A DNA stretch of 41,055 nt from Candidatus Enterocola intestinipullorum (GTDB lineage Bacteria > Bacteroidota > Bacteroidia > Bacteroidales > Paludibacteraceae). The stretch is from contig JADIMR010000003.1 of assembly GCA_017694565.1 (NCBI GenBank), positions 1 through 41,055 of the forward strand. The letters run 5' to 3'. Positions 33,180 to 41,055 of this stretch are shown in pieces (the first letter of the stretch is position 1; every line of letters starts with the position of its first letter). The notes under the pieces were generated by a model, which saw only the letters and a program-made list of their open reading frames with translations, was not told the origin of the DNA and made no database searches. The translations under genes and the position numbers were made by a program.

Positions 33180-33935
33180 ATGAAAGTCAAAAGGATGCTT
33201 GTTTCGCAACCCAAGCCGGCTACCGAAAAATCACCATATTACACCTTGGCCCAGAAATACGGCGTGGACATAAATTTCAGGCCGTTCATAAGGGTTGAAG
33301 GACTGACCCTGAGGGAATTCCGTGCGCAGAAAATCGAAATACTGGATTACAGCGCGATTATCTTTACCGCACGCACCGCGATAGACCATTTTTTCCGGCT
33401 GGCTGCGGAAATGAGGATTACCATACCGGAAGACATGAAGTATTTTTGCAACTCCGAGACGATTGCCAACTACTTGCAGAAATACATCCAATACCGCAAA
33501 CGCAAAGTACATTTCCCCGCTTCGGGCAAATTCGAAGAATTGGTAACGATAATCAAGAAGCACTCCTCGGAGAAATACCTCATGGCCGTGGCGGACGTAA
33601 ACAAGGACACCAATTTCAAGCTTTTGGAAGCCGCCAAGGTAAATGTGGACAGGGCTACTTTTTATAAAACGGTCAGCAACGATTTCGCTCCCGACGAACC
33701 TTTCGATTACGACATGTTGGTATTTTTCAGTCCCGAAGGCATCAATTCGCTGCTGAAAAATTTCCCGGACTTCCAACAAGGGGACACATTGATAGCGACT
33801 TTCGGCGAAAGCACCAGCAAGGCGGTTGAAAACGCGGGGCTGAGATTGGATATAAAAGCTCCCGCTCCAGACTGCCCGTCAATGCCGGCAGCCATTGAAA
33901 AATTTTTCAAGGACAACAAGGTGAACAAAAAATAA
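33180..33935 (+). CDS. hemD: Uroporphyrinogen-III synthase
   Basis: 251 aa. It closes hydroxymethylbilane into uroporphyrinogen III, the branch point of haem and cobamide synthesis. The two-domain HemD fold is suggested by MLVSQPKPATEKSPYYTLA, the linker region near residues 40-55, and FFSPEGINSLLKNFPDF and TLIATFGESTSKAVENAGL in the second half. The family is divergent in sequence; the DUF4271-hemD-rnpA order supports the call. It follows DUF4271 by 19 bp and precedes rnpA by 35 bp. Confidence 0.87.
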   Translation: MKVKRMLVSQPKPATEKSPYYTLAQKYGVDINFRPFIRVEGLTLREFRAQKIEILDYSAIIFTARTAIDHFFRLAAEMRITIPEDMKYFCNSETIANYLQKYIQYRKRKVHFPASGKFEELVTIIKKHSSEKYLMAVADVNKDTNFKLLEAAKVNVDRATFYKTVSNDFAPDEPFDYDMLVFFSPEGINSLLKNFPDFQQGDTLIATFGESTSKAVENAGLRLDIKAPAPDCPSMPAAIEKFFKDNKVNKK

Positions 33936-33970
33936 AACGCCTTGTGCAACCGTATAGTTTGAGGCGTACA

Positions 33971-34312
33971 ATGTTTACTCTTGACAAGAATGAAAGACTC
34001 TGTTCCGAAACGCAAATAAGAAAATTGTTTGCCGAAGGCAGAGGCTTTTTTTCTTATCCGCTCCGCACGGTATTCATAATGCGCGACGACGACTCTCCCG
34101 CCCGTTTCTTGGTAAGCGTTCCAAAAAAACGGTTCAAACATGCCGTGGACCGCAACAACATAAAACGCAAGGTCCGCGAGGCATACCGCAAAAACAAACT
34201 TCCATTGCCTTGCGACATGGCATTCATATATATTGCCGAAAAAAACGAGCCTTACCGATGCATTGAAAAAGCAGTGAAAAAAGCCGTAAAACAAATTTTG
34301 GAAACCGTTTAA
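33971..34312 (+). CDS. rnpA: Ribonuclease P protein component
   Basis: 113 aa, as in the family. It is the protein subunit of RNase P that trims tRNA 5' leaders. Begins MFTLDKNERLCSETQIRKLF and has the RNR motif region VPKKRFKHAVDRNNIKRKVR. A GTG at 33944 would extend it by nine residues; the ATG at 33971 is preferred. In many Bacteroidota yidD follows rnpA; here an outer-membrane receptor follows instead after 56 bp. Confidence 0.93.
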   Translation: MFTLDKNERLCSETQIRKLFAEGRGFFSYPLRTVFIMRDDDSPARFLVSVPKKRFKHAVDRNNIKRKVREAYRKNKLPLPCDMAFIYIAEKNEPYRCIEKAVKKAVKQILETV

Positions 34313-34368
34313 ACTTCTACACGGAAAGTCCGTCAAAAAGCCGGTAATCGCATACTCATGCCGACATT

Positions 34369-36762
34369 ATGAAAAAAATCTTGCTGATACTGACCGCGAT
34401 GTCATTCGCGCTCCCGGTACTCTCCCAAATACGTATAATAGGACAAATCTACGACACGGGGTTGGACGAACCCATGTCATACGTAAACGTAGCCATATAC
34501 AAGCCGGGGTCGGACAGCCCGGTAACAGGGGCTTTTACCGATGAAGACGGACGTTTCATAATGTACGTGCCGGCCGGGAGCTATACTTTCAAATCCTCTT
34601 TTATAGGTTACAGGGACATCTCGGTGGATTTCAATGTTACCGATGCCGACGCGAACAAGGACCTCGGCACGCTGGACATGGAAGAGGACAGCAAGGTAAT
34701 TGAAGAAATAGAAGTGGTGGGGCAGACATCAGGAATGCGGCTGGACATCGACAAACGGGTTTTCAATGCCGACCAGAACCTCGTAAGCGAAGGTGCGAGC
34801 GCCTCCGAGCTTTTGGAAAACATACCTTCTGTTTCCGTGGACGGCGAGGGCAACATTTCTTTAAGGAACAGCACCTCTGTGGAAATTTGGATAAACGGCA
34901 AACCATCAGGACTTAGCGATACGGACAAGGGCGACATCCTTGAAATGATTCCGGCCGAAACAATCGAAAGGGTGGAACTTATAACCAATCCCTCGGCAAA
35001 ATACGACCCGGAAGGCAATGCCGGCATCATTAACATCGTACTCAAACGTTCGGACAAAGCCGGATACTTCGGCAACGTGTCGGCAGGGATACGTTACCGC
35101 GAAGGGGCGGCCTACCCGGGTGGCAACTTGGGGACGAATTTTACTTATTCCAAGAAAAAAATAGATTTCAACCTCAACGCCAATGTCCGCTCCAACCGTA
35201 ACGACCGTAGCAGCTATACCGACCGTGAGACATACAACGGAGCGGACACGACTTATCTTCACAGGGACAATTACCGCAGCAACGAAAGAGTAAACGGGTT
35301 CATGAAATTAGGGCTCACCTATTACATGGATTCCCGCAACACTTTCGATTTCACCACTTTCGGCATGATCGGCAGGAACTGGAACACCAACGACATCCAT
35401 TACACTTACATGGACAACAACCGCGACACCACTTCGGTAGACAACAGGCTTACCGACGGCAGCGGCTTGAACGGGTTCTACGCTGCCAACCTCAAATACA
35501 CCCATTCGTTCCAGAAAGAAGTGCAGGAATTATCGTTCAGCGCGGATTATTTTTACAGGGGACGCAATTCGTACAGCAATTACCGCACATTCGGGGACGC
35601 AGTCGAAAACAATTATACATACCAGCTTCAAACCCAAGAAGAGAACAACAACACATTCGACTTCCAAGGGGACTACTTCAAGATTTTCGACAAGAATTCC
35701 AAATTGGAAGCCGGATTCAAACTGAATTATGCGTGGACAGAAAGTTTCGACCACACTTACGATTCGGTGTTCTCGACTCCTGCCTTGGTGGAAAACATGA
35801 CATTGTACAACCCTTTCAATTACTTTGAACAAATATATTCGGTATACGGGAACTATGCAGGAAAATACGACTGGTTCTCTTTTCAGGCAGGCATACGTTT
35901 GGAAGAGACAGTCCGCAATTTCGAATCGTTGGTGGACATGACGACGGAACGCACTTCCGACCACAGGTTCGACTGGTTCCCTTCGGTTTACCTGAGTTTC
36001 GCCCTGCCTGAAAACAACGAAATACAAGTCAATTACACCCGGCGCATCCAACGTCCGAGGGGACGGCGCATAAACAGCTACATAGACCGTTCCGACCCGA
36101 CAAACATAACGCAGGGCAATCCCCTGCTTCTGCCCGAAATAGGCAATGTGGCCGAAATAAACTACATGAAAATGTGGGACAAGCACACCTTGACCGCAGG
36201 CATATTCTACCGGTACACCGAGGACGTAATCCAAAGAGTCAAAAGCATGGAAGGCGAAGTCATGTACAATACATACGCCAACATTACCTACTCGCAAAAT
36301 GTCGGAGTGGAAGTAATAGCCAAGAACCGCCTTTTCGAAAACTATCTGGACCTGACTTCGTCTGTCAGCGCGTACTATTACCAATTGGGAGGAAACGAGC
36401 AATACGACATCGACATGACACAAAGTTTTTCGTGGAACGCCCGTGTCAATGCGAATGTAAAAATCCTTCGTAACCTGTCGGCACAGGCGACCATATTTTA
36501 CGAATCGCCGCGTATCGTCGCCCAAGGTTCGGAAGATGACAGTTTCGGCGTGGATCTGGCAATCAAAAGTTCGTTTCTTAACGACGCTCTGTCCTTGAGT
36601 TTCTCTGTCAGGGACTTGTTCAACACCCGCCGGCGCGGAGGCATAAGCACCAGCTACGGCTCGGACTTTTACCAAGAAACCGTAAATACTTCAAGCGGCC
36701 GCACATGGAGCCTTAACCTCAGTTACAATTTCGGCAATATCAGGAAAAACAAAAAGCAATAA
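34369..36762 (+). CDS. Outer-membrane beta-barrel receptor with carboxypeptidase-like N-terminal domain
   Basis: 797 aa. Signal peptide MKKILLILTAMSFALPVLSQ. Residues about 21-105 form a carboxypeptidase-regulatory-like beta sandwich (GQIYDTGLDEPMSYVNVAIY, GAFTDEDGRFIMYVPAGSY). About 120-230 is a plug-like domain (SELLENIPSVSVDGEGNISL, IERVELITNPSAKYDPEGNA). The rest is a 22-strand-like barrel of the OMP_b-brl_3 type. Ligand is unknown and no SusD partner follows. The C-terminus ends with a basic tail (IRKNKKQ) instead of an aromatic residue. Confidence 0.85.
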   Translation: MKKILLILTAMSFALPVLSQIRIIGQIYDTGLDEPMSYVNVAIYKPGSDSPVTGAFTDEDGRFIMYVPAGSYTFKSSFIGYRDISVDFNVTDADANKDLGTLDMEEDSKVIEEIEVVGQTSGMRLDIDKRVFNADQNLVSEGASASELLENIPSVSVDGEGNISLRNSTSVEIWINGKPSGLSDTDKGDILEMIPAETIERVELITNPSAKYDPEGNAGIINIVLKRSDKAGYFGNVSAGIRYREGAAYPGGNLGTNFTYSKKKIDFNLNANVRSNRNDRSSYTDRETYNGADTTYLHRDNYRSNERVNGFMKLGLTYYMDSRNTFDFTTFGMIGRNWNTNDIHYTYMDNNRDTTSVDNRLTDGSGLNGFYAANLKYTHSFQKEVQELSFSADYFYRGRNSYSNYRTFGDAVENNYTYQLQTQEENNNTFDFQGDYFKIFDKNSKLEAGFKLNYAWTESFDHTYDSVFSTPALVENMTLYNPFNYFEQIYSVYGNYAGKYDWFSFQAGIRLEETVRNFESLVDMTTERTSDHRFDWFPSVYLSFALPENNEIQVNYTRRIQRPRGRRINSYIDRSDPTNITQGNPLLLPEIGNVAEINYMKMWDKHTLTAGIFYRYTEDVIQRVKSMEGEVMYNTYANITYSQNVGVEVIAKNRLFENYLDLTSSVSAYYYQLGGNEQYDIDMTQSFSWNARVNANVKILRNLSAQATIFYESPRIVAQGSEDDSFGVDLAIKSSFLNDALSLSFSVRDLFNTRRRGGISTSYGSDFYQETVNTSSGRTWSLNLSYNFGNIRKNKKQ

Positions 36763-37113
36763 CGATTTTCACTCACTCCGTTCAGAAAAGTTTGTTATAA
36801 TTTTATTCTCATTAACAAATATTATATTACTGAATCGGGCTATTAGTGCATTTCATAATTAGCTTTGCAGGCGGAAACGCGAAGAAACGGCGGATTAACC
36901 ATCAAACTTCCATATAGTATTGCCGACTGTGGTGGTTTGGTTGCAGAAATTGGTAGCGTTATGCAACTTTTATCAGTCCCCAGCGGCATACTTTTTATCA
37001 CTAAGCATCTGATTCCAAATAACAAAGCCACCCTCAGCATATACATGGCTGCGGGTGGCTTGATTTATAGTAAAATAGAATTAAAAAAGAAAACGATAAT
37101 TAAAAACCGTGTT
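36763..37113. other. 351-bp AT-rich region without a supported gene
   Basis: Contains overlapping short ORFs on both strands (36843-37046 minus, 36865-37119 plus), neither with a domain or proper start context, and a terminator-like hairpin at 37023-37062. Base composition differs from the flanking genes. Confidence 0.45.
37023..37062. terminator. Bidirectional hairpin after the GHL10 and receptor genes
   Basis: CAAAGCCACCCTCAGC (37023-37038) pairs with GCTGCGGGTGGCTTG (37048-37062), with one bulge and one mismatch. T-rich sequence follows on both strands. It lies between two convergent genes. Confidence 0.6.
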
Positions 37114-38634
37114 TTATAATTCGGGCCAAACGTACGGGTCGGACGGAAGACTCTCCACGTTCAAACGATTTACGGCCGTAACTACGAACTTGCTGCACAA
37201 CGGGTGTATGCCGCCCGGTATTCCGATTTGCTTGTCGCGTGTGATTGCCATCATTGCTGAAGAATCCTCAAGATTCGGTTCTTCGTTCCTGTCGAATACG
37301 TACACCACGTAAAACGTATGGCTGTCGTCGCTGCCCGGAGCGGGCGCATGTTGCCATCTCAGTACCGGCGCGGCCGCAAGCATGTCGAGCTTCACATCGT
37401 AAGGCGGGGCCAAACGTGTCGAATCCATATAAGAATACACGGGAATCAATGCGGGAGTATTCTGATAGCGGATTTTCAAACTGTCGAGCATCCCTCCGGG
37501 ATTTTGCAGCAGAGCCGCCCCGCTCCAAAAACAATTGCCGTCCACATTCGGCAGCTCCCGGGACAAGTTCATCTTGGCTGCGAGCTGGTCGTGCGTCCGC
37601 ATTACATCCTGTCCTATGTACAACTGCACGTCTGTACTGTCTGCTTGCGACCACCAACGGGCCAGCACGTCGTAATCGGCAAGCCGGTGCCCGATTTCCC
37701 AATACAACTGCGGGACACAATAATCTATCCAGCCTTCATTCATCCATAAGAGTATATCGGCATACAACTCATCATAATTACTGAGCCCGTTGGTCGCGCT
37801 TCCCAAAGAATCCTGTTTCTGGTTGCGGTAGATTCCGAACGGACTTATACCGAAACGCACCCAAGGTTTTGCAGCCTTTATTGTATCGTGGAGCTGCTTT
37901 ATCAGTTTATTGACGTTGGCGCGCCGCCAATCGCCCTTGTTGTCGAAATCGTCGCCATCGGCATGTGCGTATTTCTTGTATGAACGGTCGTCCTGGAACT
38001 TCAAACCTTTCAACGGATAGGGATAAAAATAATCGTCCATGTGTATCGCATCCACATCGTACCGGGAGACTATGTCTTTCACCACTGTGCAAATGTAATC
38101 GCGGTTTTCTGGCAAACCGGGGTCGAAAAACGTCTGGTTGCCGTAATTTATGAAACGATAGCGTTGTTTGTGGTACAAATGGGAGTCTGCTAGTTTGTTG
38201 TCTTTACGGTTCACGTTGGCGCGGTAAGGATTTAGCCATGCATGCAACTCCATGCAACGGGCGTGGCACTCTTCCGTCATGAATTCCAAAGGATCGAAAA
38301 CCGGATCCGGGGCCTTGCCTTGTTCTCCTGTAAGATAACGGCTCCACGGTTCGATTTCTGAAATGTAAAAAGCATCGGCTTCCGGGCGGACTTGGAAAAT
38401 TATGGCGTTTATGCCGGCAGCTGCATAATCATCGAGCTGCTTGCGTATCGTATCGCGCCATTGCCCGGGAGTGAGCGTGCGGTAATAATTGTTCGATACG
38501 GTGTGCATCCACGCACCCCTGAACTCGCGTTTGGGGTTCGCCCCGTCTGTTACAGCCACGGTTGTGGTATCTTGCGCACAAACGGCATACGCGGACAGCA
38601 TTGCCGCAAAAACCGCCAACAGTCTTATTCTCAT
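37114..38634 (-). CDS. Secreted GHL10/DUF187-type glycosyl hydrolase-like protein
   Basis: 506 aa. Signal peptide [20 protein letters not shown]. The domain starts [17 protein letters not shown] and includes [51 protein letters not shown] and [15 protein letters not shown], typical of the GHL10 (PF02638) TIM barrel. A C-terminal fibronectin-like region is suggested by [20 protein letters not shown]. Members act on cell-wall or polysaccharide substrates, not settled. Start and gltX stop overlap as ATGA at 38631-38634. Confidence 0.85.
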   Translation of the reverse strand: MRIRLLAVFAAMLSAYAVCAQDTTTVAVTDGANPKREFRGAWMHTVSNNYYRTLTPGQWRDTIRKQLDDYAAAGINAIIFQVRPEADAFYISEIEPWSRYLTGEQGKAPDPVFDPLEFMTEECHARCMELHAWLNPYRANVNRKDNKLADSHLYHKQRYRFINYGNQTFFDPGLPENRDYICTVVKDIVSRYDVDAIHMDDYFYPYPLKGLKFQDDRSYKKYAHADGDDFDNKGDWRRANVNKLIKQLHDTIKAAKPWVRFGISPFGIYRNQKQDSLGSATNGLSNYDELYADILLWMNEGWIDYCVPQLYWEIGHRLADYDVLARWWSQADSTDVQLYIGQDVMRTHDQLAAKMNLSRELPNVDGNCFWSGAALLQNPGGMLDSLKIRYQNTPALIPVYSYMDSTRLAPPYDVKLDMLAAAPVLRWQHAPAPGSDDSHTFYVVYVFDRNEEPNLEDSSAMMAITRDKQIGIPGGIHPLCSKFVVTAVNRLNVESLPSDPYVWPEL

Positions 38635-40142
38635 TTCAGGATATTGATTGCTTTTCTGATTCTTCTTAACGTTTCTTCTTTGCCTATAACGGAGGTAATG
38701 TCGAACATGTGCGGCCCTTTGCCTTCGCCCACCACGCACAACCGCATGGCGTTCATGACATCTCCCCTGTTATAACCCTTTTGCTCTATCCATTCCATCA
38801 CAGTCTTTTCGGAATTTTCCACCCCGAAATCGTCTATGCTCTCCAAAACATCGCAAAGCTCGTCCATTTGAGTGGCGGAATACTCTTTCCAGCGTTTCTT
38901 ACGGGTTTTCTCGTCGTAAGATTCCGGAGCTTCAAAAAAGAAGTGGATGTTGGACCAGAAATCAGATATGAAATTGCAGCGTCCCTTGGTCATCCCGACT
39001 ATGTTTTCAAGTTTCCCCTCATCGCAAGCTATTCCCTTGCCTGCCAGTTCCGGCATCAGGGCGGCAGCCAATTCGGCATTGCTTTTGCCGATAAGGTATT
39101 CGTGATTGAACCATTTGCATTTCTCATAATCGAAACGGGCTCCGCTCTTGCTTACGCGGGAAAGGGAAAAGTTTTCGACCAATTCGTCCATGGTAAAAAA
39201 CTCGCGGTCGGTTTCTGGATGCCATCCGAGCAAGGCAAGGAAATTGACGACGGCTTCGGGGAAATATCCGGCTTCGCGGTAACCTGACGATTTCTCGCCT
39301 GTTTTAGGATCAATCCAGTCCAAGGGGAAGACCGGGAAACCCAACCGGTCGCCGTCGCGCTTGCTCAACTTGCCGTTGCCCTCTGGTTTGAGCAACAAAG
39401 GCAGGTGGGCGAAACGCGGCATACAATCCTCCCAACCCAAACTACGGTAAAGCAGCACGTGCAAAGGTGCGGACGGCAGCCATTCCTCTCCCCTGATTAC
39501 ATGGGTTATTCCCATCAGATGGTCGTCCACTATGTTCGCAAGGTGGTAGGTCGGCAGGTTGTCGGCAGATTTGTACAAAACCTTGTCATCCAATATCGAC
39601 GAATTTATGACAACCAGCCCGCGTATCATGTCGTCAAGTTCGACATCCTCGCCGGGAGTTACCAACATACGCACCACGTATGGCTCGCCTGCCGCAATGA
39701 GGCGGCGGGCTTCTTCATCGCCCATCGACAGGGAATTACGCATCGACATGCGCGTTTTGGCATCATACTGGAAGTTCGGAGTCGCTGCGCGGGCGGCCTC
39801 CAACTCTTGCGGCGTGTCGAACGCGACATACGCCTTGCCGCTTTCCAATAATTGGTCCACATACTTGCGGTAAATATCCTTGCGGGAGCTTTGGCGGTAA
39901 ACGGCGCGGCCGTCTTTAATCCCCTCGTCGAATTCCAATCCCAACCAAGTCAAAGCTTCAATGATATACTGTTCGGCACCGGGAACAAACCGCCCGGAAT
40001 CGGTGTCTTCTATCCTGAGAATAAACTCGCCGCCGTTCTGCCTTGCAAACAAATAATTATACAAAGCAGTCCTGACGCCTCCCACATGCAACGGACCTGT
40101 GGGGCTTGGTGCGAAACGCACCCTTACTTTGGATTGTTCCAT
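38631..40142 (-). CDS. gltX: Glutamyl-tRNA synthetase
   Basis: 503 aa, a class I synthetase that charges tRNA-Glu. The HIGH-like motif is PLHVGG (residues 17-22) in [20 protein letters not shown]. The KMSKS-like loop is KLSKR (258-262). Other landmarks are [26 protein letters not shown] and [11 protein letters not shown]. Alternative use as a glutamyl-Gln synthetase is not supported. A TAAATTTG box lies 21 bp upstream of the ATG. The last base pairs overlap the GHL10 gene. Confidence 0.96.
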   Translation of the reverse strand: MEQSKVRVRFAPSPTGPLHVGGVRTALYNYLFARQNGGEFILRIEDTDSGRFVPGAEQYIIEALTWLGLEFDEGIKDGRAVYRQSSRKDIYRKYVDQLLESGKAYVAFDTPQELEAARAATPNFQYDAKTRMSMRNSLSMGDEEARRLIAAGEPYVVRMLVTPGEDVELDDMIRGLVVINSSILDDKVLYKSADNLPTYHLANIVDDHLMGITHVIRGEEWLPSAPLHVLLYRSLGWEDCMPRFAHLPLLLKPEGNGKLSKRDGDRLGFPVFPLDWIDPKTGEKSSGYREAGYFPEAVVNFLALLGWHPETDREFFTMDELVENFSLSRVSKSGARFDYEKCKWFNHEYLIGKSNAELAAALMPELAGKGIACDEGKLENIVGMTKGRCNFISDFWSNIHFFFEAPESYDEKTRKKRWKEYSATQMDELCDVLESIDDFGVENSEKTVMEWIEQKGYNRGDVMNAMRLCVVGEGKGPHMFDITSVIGKEETLRRIRKAINILK

Positions 40143-40162
40143 TTCACTATTTTTTTAACGCA

Positions 40163-40170
40163 CAAATTTA
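40163..40170 (-). promoter_or_regulatory. Candidate -7 element for gltX
   Basis: Reads TAAATTTG on minus, full consensus, ending 21 bp upstream of the gltX ATG. No clear -33 TTTG; the upstream part lies in island F. Confidence 0.45.
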
Positions 40171-40189
40171 GTGATTTTTTCAGTGATAA

Positions 40190-40505
40190 GCGGGTAGTGG
40201 GCGGCGCTTCGCACCGCAGTGGATAGTTTACCGCTTCGCGGCAGGTTTGGCTTCGCCCATTTTCGGCTGCACGAAAGTTCAGGTTACAGGTTTCAGTATC
40301 ACCGCGAATGCGCCGATGTCCTGCGTCCATCGGCGCACTTACAGTGGAAGTGAAGGCAGGTATCAGTGGGTAGAAGCATCTCGTAGTGAAAGCACTATGT
40401 TCAAAGAAGCCCATGCCTCCTCTGGGGGCGGTAAAATCATCAAAGATGATTTTACCCGGGGATTAAACAAGGGCGGGCTTCCTGATAGAGACGAGATAAT
40501 AATCC
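40190..40505. repeat. Intergenic hairpin-mosaic island F (inverted relative to C and E)
   Basis: Left part, read on minus: GCCGCGAAGCGG and GCGGTGCGAAGCGCCGC hairpins joined by AACTATCCACT words, as in islands C and D. Middle: a 10-bp stem at 40309-40318/40328-40337. Right part: GAACATAGTGCTTTCAC on minus, GCCCCCAGAGGAGGC, a perfect 12-bp stem (40430-40441 with 40445-40456) and CCTTGTTTAATCCCC, as in C and E but in reverse order. No gene is supported. Confidence 0.8.
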
Positions 40506-40552
40506 GGTAAAATTAGCTTATGGCAGCAAAGCTGCCATAAGCTAATTTTACC
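40506..40552. repeat. 22-bp perfect inverted repeat next to the permease promoter
   Basis: Arms 40506-40527 and 40531-40552 with an AAA loop. The right arm runs straight into the -7 box of the permease gene (40553). Its ends GGTAAAATTAGC resemble the ends of the 48-bp palindrome at 32135-32182. Confidence 0.85.
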
Positions 40553-40560
40553 TATCTTCG
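40553..40560 (+). promoter_or_regulatory. Candidate -7 element for the permease gene
   Basis: TATCTTCG, one base off TAnnTTTG, 26 bp before the ATG at 40587. Confidence 0.4.
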
Positions 40561-40586
40561 CGTTATAAAAAAAGCTCACTGCACCG

Positions 40587-41055
40587 ATGACTGCTACTTT
40601 GATAATCCTGGCGGTTGCCGCTATTCTTTTCGTGTCGGGCAAAGTCCGTTCCGACATTGTGGCACTATGTTCGCTTATCGCCCTGCTATTATGCCGGATA
40701 CTTACAGTAGACGAGGCCATGGCGGGATTTTCGAATTCCGTCGTAATAATGATGGTCGGGCTGTTCATTGTGGGCGGCGGTATTTTTCAAACCGGATTGG
40801 CCAAAAAAGTAAGTTCACAGATATTGCGTTTTGCCGGGAACAGCGAACTCAAATTGGAAATCTTGGTCATGCTGGTTACGTGTACCATCGGAGCTTTCGT
40901 GAGCAACACCGGCACGGTAGCATTGCTGCTGCCGATAGTGGTAAGCCTCGCCACCAATGCGGGCATGAACCCGTCGCGTCTTCTGATGCCCATGGCTTTC
41001 GCAAGCAGCATGGGAGGAATGATGACCCTGATAGGTACTCCGCCGAACCTTATTA
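40587..41055 (+). CDS. SLC13/DASS-type permease, N-terminal part
   Basis: 156 residues present; the gene runs off the right edge. At least four membrane helices are visible (about 3-17, 24-40, 52-66, 95-120). Features are TVDEAMAGFSNSVVIMMVGL, NTGTVALLLPIVVSLA (the SNT-type motif in AFVSNTGTVALLLP) and GGMMTLIGTPPNLI, as in citrate/sulfate-type SLC13 permeases, often with a central TrkA-C pair in long members. Substrate cannot be read from this part. Confidence 0.85.
   Translation, partial: MTATLIILAVAAILFVSGKVRSDIVALCSLIALLLCRILTVDEAMAGFSNSVVIMMVGLFIVGGGIFQTGLAKKVSSQILRFAGNSELKLEILVMLVTCTIGAFVSNTGTVALLLPIVVSLATNAGMNPSRLLMPMAFASSMGGMMTLIGTPPNLI

Noticed and set aside
40247..40510. 87-codon plus-strand ORF
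   Set aside because: It lies fully in island F hairpins and has no family resemblance.

Overview
The window is a chromosomal segment of a Bacteroidota bacterium, almost certainly order Bacteroidales. The evidence is: promoters of the TTTG-N19-TAnnTTTG type and few Shine-Dalgarno sites; a long (331 aa) NusB followed by yajC, a YbbR-domain gene and coaE; the DUF4271-hemD-rnpA order; a type III glutamine synthetase with a Bacteroidota-type PII protein; LL-diaminopimelate aminotransferase (dapL); a PUR/DUF3276 protein; and a secreted GH31 enzyme with a C-terminal tail resembling a type IX secretion (T9SS) sorting domain. No phage, transposase, CRISPR array or defence gene is visible. Almost all genes are housekeeping.

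Layout. 1-5.0 kb: the start of an rlmD-like gene on the minus strand, then GH31, ybaK, ruvX and def on plus. 5.0-8.0 kb: nusB-yajC-ybbR-coaE on minus. 8.4-8.7 kb: the PUR protein. 9.0-14.1 kb: a nitrogen-assimilation run on minus (small outer-membrane barrel, glnK, amtB, glnN), preceded by a 43-codon ORF. 14.1-16.6 kb: dapF and dapL on minus, two consecutive steps to meso-diaminopimelate. 17.4-20.0 kb: initiator tRNA, a polyprenyl synthetase and ddl on minus. 20.3-21.9 kb: an unrecognised conserved-looking gene and ispE on plus. 21.9-24.7 kb: a membrane LytTR regulator, tRNA-Leu and an acyl-CoA ligase on minus. 25.0-26.7 kb: class I fumarase. 26.8-29.0 kb: XerD and a PlsB-like acyltransferase on minus. 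29.2-32.1 kb: a CYTH protein on plus, converging on argE-like, argB and a TrmH-family methyltransferase on minus. 32.5-36.8 kb: DUF4271, hemD, rnpA and an outer-membrane receptor on plus. 37.1-40.1 kb: gltX and a GHL10 enzyme on minus. 40.6 kb to the end: a truncated SLC13-type permease.

How the genes work together. GlnK, AmtB and GlnN form an ammonium uptake and assimilation module. DapL, DapF and Ddl supply peptidoglycan precursors. IspE and the polyprenyl synthetase supply isoprenoid carriers. ArgB and the ArgE-like enzyme belong to arginine synthesis. HemD belongs to tetrapyrrole synthesis. CoaE, Def, YajC, NusB, RnpA, RuvX and GltX are core information and cofactor functions.

The most unusual content is intergenic. 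Six islands (about 8.77-9.00, 15.34-15.74, 17.63-17.97, 27.75-27.80, 32.14-32.45 and 40.19-40.55 kb) are mosaics of short hairpins joined by recurring words. In one recurrent unit the flanking sequence is conserved between copies while the 11-13 bp stem it encloses is different in each copy but still self-complementary. Several island edges carry long inverted repeats made from the neighbouring gene end or promoter, including a perfect 48-bp palindrome with back-to-back promoter -7 boxes. I know no named element that matches this.
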